From Geotrypetes seraphini (Eukaryota; Chordata; Amphibia; Gymnophiona; Dermophiidae), in the NCBI RefSeq assembly GCF_902459505.1, contig NC_047095.1, positions 120,721,380-120,785,379 on the forward strand: a stretch of 64,000 nt of DNA, read 5' to 3'. Under the pieces are notes generated by a model. It was not told where the DNA came from. It did no database searches and saw only the letters and a program-made list of their open reading frames with translations. The position numbers and the translations under genes are program-made. Shown piece after piece: positions 57,014-64,000 of this stretch; position 1 is the stretch's first letter, and every line of letters begins with the position of its first letter.

Positions 57014-58718
57014 TCTATATATATAAAATCAGAGGTATGTATGTGTGTATATTATATGTGTGTGTGTATGTGCCGCGATCACGCAAAATGGCTTGACCGA
57101 TTTGAACAAAACTTGGTATGCAGATCCCTCACTACCTGGGATGATATGTTCTGGGGGTCTCGCGGACCACCTGCACACGTGGGCGGAGCTACAAACATAA
57201 AATCAGATTTCACCCATTCATGTCAATGGAAAAAATGTAAAAAGCTGCCATTCTCACAGTAATTCAAAAACGGCTTGACCAATTTGAACAAAAATTAGTA
57301 TGCAGATCCCTCACTACCTGGGGTGATATGTTCTGGGTGTCTCGCGGCCCACCTGCACACGTGGGTGGAGCTACAAACAGATAATCAGATTTCACCCATT
57401 CATGTCAATGGAACAAATGTAAAAAGCTGCCATTCTCACAGTAATTCACAAACGGCTTGACCGATTTGAACGAAACTTGGTATGCAGATCCCTCACTACC
57501 TGGGATGATATGTTCTGGGGGTCTCGCGGACCACCTGCACACGTGGGCGGAGCTACAAACATAAAATCAGATTTCACCCATTCATGTCAATGGAAAAAAT
57601 GTAAAAAGCTGCCATTCTCACAGTAATTCAAAAACGGCTTGACCAATTTGAACAAAAATTAGTATGCAGATCCCTCACTACCTGGGGTGATATGTTCTGG
57701 GGGTCTCGCGGCCCACCTGCACACGTGGGCGGAGCTACAAACATAAAATCAGATTTCACCCATTCATGTCAATGGAAAAAATGTAAAAAGCTGCCATTTT
57801 CACAGTAATTCAAAAACGGCTTGACCAATTTGAACAAAAATTAGTATGCAGATCCCTCACTACTTGGGGTGATATGTTCTGGGGGTCTCGCGGCCCACCT
57901 GCACACGTGGGCGGAGCTACAAACAGAAAATCAGATTTCACCCATTCATGTCAATGGAAAAAATGTAAAAAGCTGCCATTCTCACAGTAATTCAAAAACG
58001 GCTTGACCGATTTGAACGAAACTTGGTATGCAGATCCTCACTACCTGGGGTGATATGTTCTGGGTGTCTCGCGGCCCACCTGCACACGTGGGTGGAGCTA
58101 CAAACAGATAATCAGATTTCACCCATTCATGCCAATGGAACAAATGTAAAAAGCTGCCATTCTCACAGTAATTCACAAACGGCTTGACCGATTTGAACGA
58201 AACTTGGTATGCAGATCCCTCACTACCTGGGGTGATATGTTCTGGGGGTCTCGCGGCCCACCTGCACACATGGGCGGAGCTACAAACAGAAAATCAGATT
58301 TCACCCATTCATGTCAATGGAAAATATGTAAAAAGCTGCCATTCTCACATTAATTCAAAAACGGCTTCACCGATTTGAACGAAACTTGGTATGCTGATCC
58401 CTCACTACCTGGGTTGATATGTTCTGGGGGTCTCGCGGCCCACAACTCTATGTTGCTTGCTCAAGGGTGGGTTCACCCAAGAATTTATATGTTCTTGCTC
58501 CAGGAGGTGAAACTAAAATTGTTGTTTATAATCACGTTTTGCGTTAGCTGTATTGTATTCATTTTGTCAAATATTTAACATTATTATTTGAATATTGTAC
58601 TTTTTATTAAGCTGTAAAAAAATACTTTCATTCACCACTATAAAGTATCTTTATTTGAATCCATTTACAGTGTTATTACTATAATTAAATACCCGTGCAA
58701 TGCCGGGGCATCAGCTAG
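57014..58718 (+). mobile_element. Non-autonomous Helitron with 182-bp repeats
   Basis: Starts TCTATATATATAAAATCAG at 57014 after an A and ends CAGCTAG at 58718 before a T, with the 3' hairpin CCCGTGCAATGCCGGGG about 10 bases before the end: canonical Helitron ends. Inside, GGCTTGACCGATTTGAAC and its variant GGCTTGACCAATTTGAAC begin eight units at 57091, 57273, 57454, 57637, 57819, 58001, 58182 and 58364, a 181-183 bp period; the last is truncated. Two unit types (CGATTTGAACGAAACTTGG and CAATTTGAACAAAAATTAG) partly alternate. No Rep/helicase codons. Confidence 0.9.
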
Positions 58719-59035
58719 TATTTTATAAGGAAATATGGAATGGGTGAAGAGGAAAAGGATTAAGTCTTGGAGGCAGATTATGGACACCAAAGGGAGAATT
58801 AGACCGACAATGATCACAGCGGAATCCATTTGAATCTGTACTTAAAATCATTACAGATATCTTTGAAAACTGCTTTGAATCGACTCCCCAGTCATTAGCA
58901 ACGGTATAGAAGTTTCCAAGAAAGATTATGGAATTTTACTCCTATTTAAGCGAGGGGAAGTCCAATAGGTTTAAATTCATGAGGGAGTGGGCTGAAAATC
59001 TTGTTGGAGGAGCTTTCTGGAGCCAGTGAGGATAT
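58719..59035. other. LINE tail fragment
   Basis: 58870-58925 holds GACTCCCCAGTCATTAGCAA and CGGTATAGAAGTTTCC, the sense version of the tail at 47740. The rest is unassigned. Confidence 0.4.
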
Positions 59036-59039
59036 TAAT

Positions 59040-59925
59040 AGGTATTCTGACCAAACTACGAAGGACTGTGAGGAGAAGCGGAGGCAGCCGAGGAGAGTCA
59101 GGAGCAGGAGGGAGAGCAGAGAGAGAGGTAGGCAGGGCTAGGATTAAAGAGGACTGCGAAGATCTACAAAGGGACCTGAACAAACTAGGAGAGTTGGCGA
59201 CGAGATGGCAGATGAAGTTCAATGTAGAGAAATGTAAAGTCTTGCATGTAGGAGACAGAAACCCAAAGTACAACTATATGATGGGAGGGCTGTTATTGGG
59301 TGAGAGTACCCAAGAAAGGGACTTGGGGGTAATGGTGGACAAGACAATGAAGCTGTCGGCACAGTGCGCAGCGGCCGCTAAGAAGGCGAATAGAATGCTA
59401 GGTATTATCAAGAAAGGTATTACAATCAGAACGAAAGAATATTGGAATACTGCGTCCAATATTGGTCGCCGTACCTTAAGAAGGATATGGCGATACTCGA
59501 GAGGGTTCAGAAGAGAGCGACACGTTTGATAAAAGGTATGGAAAACCTGTCATACGCTGAAAGATTGGAGAAACTGGGGCTCTTTTCCCTGGAAAAGCAG
59601 AAGCTTAGAGGGGACATGATAGGCATAGAGAAAGTGGAGAGGGACAGATTCTTCAAACTTTCAAAAACTTCAAGAACAAGAGGCCATTCGGAAAAATTAA
59701 GAGGGGACAGATTCAGAACCAGTGCTAGGAAGTTCTTCTTCACCCAAAGGGTGGTGGGCACCTGGAATGCGTTCCCAGAGGGCATGATAGGACAGAGTAC
59801 GGTATTGGGGTTCAAGAAAGGATTAGACAATTTCCTGAAGGAAAAGGGGATAGAAGGGTATGGATAGAGGATTACTATACAGGTCCTGTCTAGAAGAAAG
59901 GAGAACAGACACTTGGTGGAGTGAG
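59040..59925 (+). mobile_element. CR1-like LINE C-terminal region
   Basis: One frame reads RDLNKLGELATRWQMKFNVE, KCKVLHVGDRNPKYNYMMGG, ERDLGVMVDKTMKLSAQC; a second, from about 59442, continues MEYCVQYWSPYLKKDMAILE, LGLFSLEKQKLRGDMI and FFTQRVVGTWNAFPEGMIG. The shift between them marks at least one frame break. Same subfamily type as 8440-8935. 5'-truncated. Confidence 0.82.
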
Positions 59926-59929
59926 CTAC

Positions 59930-60830
59930 CAATGGGTTGTTAATGAGTTAAATACAGAGAAAAGCAGAAATAAGGATTTTAAGACCCCCCCCCCCCACAC
60001 TATATGTTCTGGAACAGACTCCAAGTACCAAAGGGCAAATTAAAAACAGAATCAGAACTTGTTAACCAATAAGCCCTCCAACTTACTCCAGACCATCGAC
60101 AGGGTGATCCAGCTGAAAATGCCATTTCTGTCATAGAACAGTGTGAGATAGAGTTTCAAGATGCAAAACAGAGCTACCATGTTACCCAGTTCCAGAAAGG
60201 AGACTTTTAGGGCAGTCCTGATTTTGAATTTACACCCCAAAACAGTGTAGTATTTGTAATTCCTGATTCTACCCACTAGTTAGTATTGCAGATTAGAATA
60301 TCAGACCTGCCAAGTCTCCCGCTTTCACAAGCTTATATTGCAAGACTGGTTTTATTAATGCATTTTTTGCTGCCCAAGGCAAAGCTACTTGCAGCAGCTG
60401 AGGTCTGTAAAAAGGATGAGCCAGGGGGTGAAGTGAGCTGGGGGTATGGCTGAGCGAAGTGGCTTCAATCTCCCTCTCAAGATTGATACTTGTCAGAAAC
60501 CCAGAACTCGTCTAAATCTTCTTCCTGCAATTAAGTGACCTGCAACTCTGGAGGGGGCTCAGCCTGAGGGAAACACTTGGTGGGGGGGGGGGGGGAAGGC
60601 AAAAAAGGTCTAAAATAGAGAGCTCTGGAAAGTGCTGGAACATAAAATCCTTAAACGATGGGGGTAGCCATGGGAATCTTAACTCCAGCAACAACAAAAC
60701 ACAGCTAGCCTATGGCATCCAGAGTTGTTCTCCTTGTCCCATTGATTTCCCTTGGGTATAATCAAAACTACAACTCCCAGCATGCCAACGGTCAATGCCA
60801 GGCGTGGATCAGCCTGTTTTTGTTGACCTA
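59930..60830. other. Intergenic with MITE fragments
   Basis: 60180-60310 (GTTACCCAGTTCCAGAAAGG ... GACCTGCCAAGTCTCCC) and 60765-60790 (ACTACAACTCCCAGCATGCC) are pieces of the palindromic families at 55.3-56.1 kb. C and G runs at 59987-59997 and 60581-60594. No gene. Confidence 0.45.
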
Positions 60831-60833
60831 GGC

Positions 60834-61027
60834 CAGGGGTAGGCAATTCCAGTCCTCGAGAACTGGACCCAAGTCAGCTTTTCAGAATATCCACAATAAA
60901 TATGCATGAGATAGATTTGCATCTCAAGGAGGCAGTGCATGCAAATCCATCTCATGCATATTCATGGTGGAGATCCTGAAAACCTGACCTGGCTCCGGCT
61001 CTCAAGGACCGGAATTGCCTACCCCTG
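60834..61027. mobile_element. hAT MITE with perfect 8-bp duplication
   Basis: Left end CAGGGGTAGGCAATTCC, right end GGAATTGCCTACCCCTG, inverted over most of its 194 bp. Duplication ACCTAGGC at 60826-60833 and 61028-61035. Inner arms hold paired TATGCATGAGAT motifs. Sister of the element at 18696. Confidence 0.92.
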
Positions 61028-61035
61028 ACCTAGGC

Positions 61036-61435
61036 TTAGTGCACAGTCCAACTAAGAAGTCTTCTTTGGGGAATCTAGTTTTTCACACTACTAGCTGATT
61101 TATCACTCTTTCAGACCCTCATTCTAAGCTTCCTGACCCATCCTCCTAACCTAAGAGAGTTACCAGGCACCTTCAGGTCATCAGGGTCAAGACTTGTTTT
61201 CACTCAATGTATGTAGGCCCTGTTTGCATACTGGGATTTGTAGTCCTTCGCCAATCACCACATCTTGAACCCAAGGGGAAAAAGACTACAAGTCCCAGTA
61301 TGCAATGGAACAGTGATAACAATCCTAAAAAGTTTATGCAAAAGTACGGTAGGCAAAGCTATTGTTCTCAATGGAGGACACGCTTAGGCCTGGCTGAAGC
61401 CTTTCTGGCCCTGAGGCCGAGGAACTGAGTGATAA
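61036..61435. other. Spacer before the SEC22B-like promoter
   Basis: Includes a MITE remnant at 61205-61310 (CATACTGGGATTTGTAGTCC and inverse GACTACAAGTCCCAGTATGC). Confidence 0.45.
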
Positions 61436-61439
61436 CAAG

Positions 61440-61812
61440 AAACTTCACTGCCCTTCCGCATTCCATTACCTTCTCCACTGCCATCAGGGCAGCTTCGACG
61501 TCACTTCAAACCACGTGACACGGCACGTACGGCAGGGAGCGGAGACACCGCCCCGTCCGCCTTGCTTCGGCAACAAGCCCCGCCCCCGTCCCTTGGAAAA
61601 CCCTCTCGCCCTGTAATCTCTCAAGTCCCGCCTACTTCGCGTCAGCGGCCAGCTCCGCCCCCCTCTCCGGAGAGCGCCGAAATCGCGTCCTGCTTCCGAA
61701 GCTGGCCGAAGGCAGCTCCGCTGTGCTGAGCCACGTCAGTAAGTGAGCTCGGGAGAGCCTCCCCCCCCCCCCCGGCTCGAATCGCGGCTCCCCCGGGCTG
61801 ACTGCACCCAAC
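61440..61812 (+). promoter_or_regulatory. CpG-rich promoter and 5' UTR, SEC22B-like
   Basis: Unlike its surroundings this stretch is rich in CpG and GC boxes (CCGCCCCGTC near 61547, CCCCGCCCCC at 61578). It carries a CRE-like GACGTCAC (61497-61504), an E-box CACGTGAC (61512-61519) and CCACGTCA (61731-61738), whose reverse TGACGTGG is the XBP1/ATF6 UPR-element core. No TATA box. The combination fits a CpG-island promoter of a housekeeping secretory-pathway gene. Confidence 0.7.
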
Positions 61813-61887
61813 ATGTTGGTCCTGACCATGGTGGCGCGGGTGCAGGACGGGCTGCTGCTGGCTGCCTCCATGCAGGAGAGCGAGCAG
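61813..61887 (+). CDS. SEC22B-like R-SNARE, exon 1
   Basis: First coding exon, 75 bp, donor GTGAGT at 61888, phase 0. It reads MLVLTMVARVQDGLLLAASM then QESEQ. Human SEC22B begins [20 protein letters not shown] QEDEQ and, as I recall, exon 1 also ends after residue 25. This is the start of the longin domain. SEC22B acts on ER-Golgi vesicles as an R-SNARE. It is clearly closer to SEC22B than to SEC22A/C. Differences (VLV, LLL for LPL) suggest a paralogue or a diverged orthologue. The remaining exons lie beyond the right edge. The donor sits before a short A-rich stretch with no second in-frame exon inside the window. Confidence 0.9.
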
Positions 61888-62355
61888 GTGAGTGAGTGCA
61901 TGAGGAGAGAGCACCCCCAAATCTGGACACCCCCCCCCCAAAAAAAAAAAAAAATCGCACTGCAGGACAGCACAGAAAATGAGCTCAAAGTAGCAGAAAA
62001 GTTTGAAAAGACTGTAAAGAAGAGGTGCAAAAGGAAAAGAGGGGGCAAAATGTCATGCAGTGGGGTGTCTAGAGGGTGAAATGGGGTGCAGTGGGGTTAC
62101 CAAGGCAAAACGATGCAGGGGAGGAAATGGGGTTGCAGACTGGACAGCTGCCCTGTGTGGGTAAGAAATCAGATTCAAATAGTATTAAGGAGGGAGGGGG
62201 GTGTTATAAGTCCTGCATTTAAATCAGTAAAAAGACATATGATATGCATCATATATCACCTTTTAACTTAGTGAGAAAGTGCTTCCAAGAAAGTGGACAG
62301 CCGAGTTACAGTGAAAGGTAGTCTCTGCTCCCTGGAGCTTACGTTCAGGATAATA
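61888..62355 (+). other. SEC22B-like intron 1, first part
   Basis: C and A runs at 61931-61954, then unassigned non-coding sequence. No second exon recognised. Confidence 0.45.
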
Positions 62356-62359
62356 AAAG

Positions 62360-62998
62360 GAGGTCAAAGGGAAAAAAACTATATGATGGCCTCCTGGCCA
62401 CTCAAGCAGCCAAACTAGACAACCAAATCGCCAATCTACTGACGGCATCCCTCGACTACAAGACTTTTAGAAAAGAAATAAAGACCATACTCTTCAAGAA
62501 AACTCTGAAAAAAAGAAATAATATTGCAAGTCTCAAACTGCACCTCTCACTAAAGCCAACTACCCCAAACAAATAGCCTTACCCATTTCTTACTCTCTTT
62601 GAAAATGACCAATTTTCTTTCTCTCTTTTTTTTGTAAGTTCTTGTTGTAATACATCCTGGATAATTCTTTTTAGAGAATGACACGGTGACAAAATTCATC
62701 ACCGTCCCCGTGGGAAATAATCCCAAGTCATTTTCTAGTGACAATTTCAACCTCAGTCCTTCTACACCAGCATTCTTCAAAGCAAAGCTTGCGGGTCAGT
62801 GGTTTTGCCCAATTATACTCTGATTCTTCCCTCTCTCCTTAAAGAATGACATGAAGATGATTTCCTGCGGTTATCTGCGGGGACGGGAAGGGTGATGAAT
62901 TTTGTCACCGTGTCATTCTCTAATTTTTTTGTAATCCGCCTTGAACTGCAAGGTAACGGCGGAATAGAAATCCCTAATGTAATGTAAAAGGCATTTGC
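62360..62998 (+). mobile_element. L2-like LINE 3' end with nested hAT MITE
   Basis: Frame from about 62377 reads YDGLLATQAAKLDNQIANLL, DYKTFRKEIKTILFKKTLKK, an L2-type C-terminus. The tail GTAATCCGCCTTGAACTGC to ATGTAATGTAA ends at about 62988. The hAT MITE at 62672-62922 interrupts it. Confidence 0.75.
62672..62922. mobile_element. hAT MITE, TAGAGAATGACA family, copy 2
   Basis: TAGAGAATGACACGGTGAC at the left, GTCACCGTGTCATTCTCTA at the right. Flanks ATTCTTTT (62664-62671) and ATTTTTTT (62923-62930) match at 7 of 8. Internally very close to copy 1 (39692-39958), with a short deletion near 62710-62715. Confidence 0.85.
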
Positions 62999-64000
62999 AG
63001 ATATGGCAAAAAGGCACCAGAGAACCCAAGTATGTGATTTAGCAGCATTTTCAAAGACGGGGGGGGGGGGAGGGGGATGCACTAGCTGCATGCCAGACTT
63101 AAGCGCAGTTGGCAGTGGGCACTGCAGAAGGGCACAGAAAGGAGCAGCTGGGCATGGGGGGGGGGAGATAGAATGAAGATGTGCAGAAGCTGGAGGTGAG
63201 AAGGAAAACTTTGGATCTCAAGAATTGTTCTGTTTTGCTTCGCATTCAGAGTGTGGTGTGTCTGCAGTTCTTGATATAAAAACCTTCCTCGGTAGGTTTA
63301 CTCATTAGGTAAACCAGGCAGTTGCCTAGGGCAGCAGCTTCTTGGGTTGGGGGCAGTTGCATTGAAGACAGCGAGCTCCACAAACGCAGAGAAACTTCAG
63401 CATTTGGTCCACTTTCCTTTGGAATTTATCCTCAGTATATAAATCTGTACAAACAAAAGGTGATGTCTGTTTTTTGGGGTGTTTTTTTCCCCCCCAGAAT
63501 TGACCTGGGAAGGACAGTGTTAGACTAATCATGATTTTGGAGTTTAATATCAAAATCTCATGGGGAGGGAGAAGGGCTACGGATTTGACAATAATTCAGA
63601 GATGGGGTACAAAGCTATAGGTTTACTCAGGGCTTTTGATCATCCTTGCACCAGCCCTACCTGTAAACCAACTTCAGAGTGGCCTCCAGAACTTTAATTT
63701 AGGGTGAGAAAGTGAGGCAGAGTTGAGGATTGAGTAGCTATAGCTCTGTGTACAGTATGGAGGGTGTGTGTGGAAAACCCCCTGTACATAACCCACTAAA
63801 GAGCTGCACAGGTATCCACCCCTAAGTCGCAGGAATCCCACATGGATCGTCTCCAGGGTCGCAGTAATACCACAGGGAGGGAAGTAGTTTCTCCAAATCA
63901 AGTTGGCTAAGCACCACTGCCTCCTCCTCGCTTTGATTTCAACACAGCCGCACTTGCTCTCTGCCCTTAAAAAGCAGAGGTCTTCAAGGCCGCGGGCAGT
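62999..64000 (+). other. SEC22B-like intron 1, to window end
   Basis: Non-coding. G run at 63060-63071. 63310-63345 (CAGTTGCCTAGGGCAGCAGC) may be a MITE fragment. No second exon of the SEC22B-like gene recognised. Confidence 0.4.

Overview
This is a vertebrate nuclear window with spliced genes, abundant LINEs, SINEs and DNA-transposon relics, and many tandem arrays. The gene content places it in the MHC class III neighbourhood or its paralogon. PBX2 lies on the minus strand (first four coding exons, 1487-17042; the homeodomain exons lie off the left edge). A GPSM3-type GoLoco gene lies on the plus strand (51021-54656). The first coding exon of a SEC22B-type SNARE gene lies on the plus strand (61813-61887; the rest lies off the right edge). 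The repeat mixture (CR1-like LINEs ending in a TATGTTTC octamer, L2-like LINEs, an L1/Tx1-type LINE, an RTE-like LINE, tRNA-derived SINEs, hAT MITEs, Helitrons) indicates a non-mammalian tetrapod. An amphibian, perhaps a caecilian, is my best guess from repeat style alone, with low confidence.

Layout. 1-17 kb is PBX2: exon 4, a 4.2 kb intron, exon 3, a 10.2 kb intron 2 with two minisatellites, exon 2, a 478 bp purine-rich intron 1, and exon 1 with its start codon. 17-51 kb is a gene-poor stretch between PBX2 and GPSM3, filled with LINE fragments and MITEs and dominated by an 8.6 kb pyrimidine-rich satellite (about 26.45-35.08 kb) with a 1675 bp higher-order period. 51-54.7 kb holds four coding exons of a GPSM3-like gene with four GoLoco motifs. 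54.7-61.4 kb is MITE-rich spacer with a 1.7 kb non-autonomous Helitron carrying eight 182 bp repeats. 61.4-61.9 kb is a CpG-rich promoter and exon 1 of a SEC22B-like gene, followed by intron 1.

How the parts relate. PBX2 is a TALE-homeodomain cofactor, GPSM3 a regulator of Gi-alpha subunits, and SEC22B an ER-Golgi R-SNARE. They share a neighbourhood, not a pathway. PBX2 and GPSM3 adjacency matches the known MHC class III order near NOTCH4, but here the two genes are divergent, whereas in human both read the same way. From memory, SEC22B sits near NOTCH2 in human, so a SEC22B-type gene beside GPSM3 and PBX2 suggests a retained ohnolog or a relocated gene. I saw no provirus, LTR element, Polinton, CRISPR array or functional RNA gene. 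The long open frames inside the tandem arrays are by-products of repeat periodicity.
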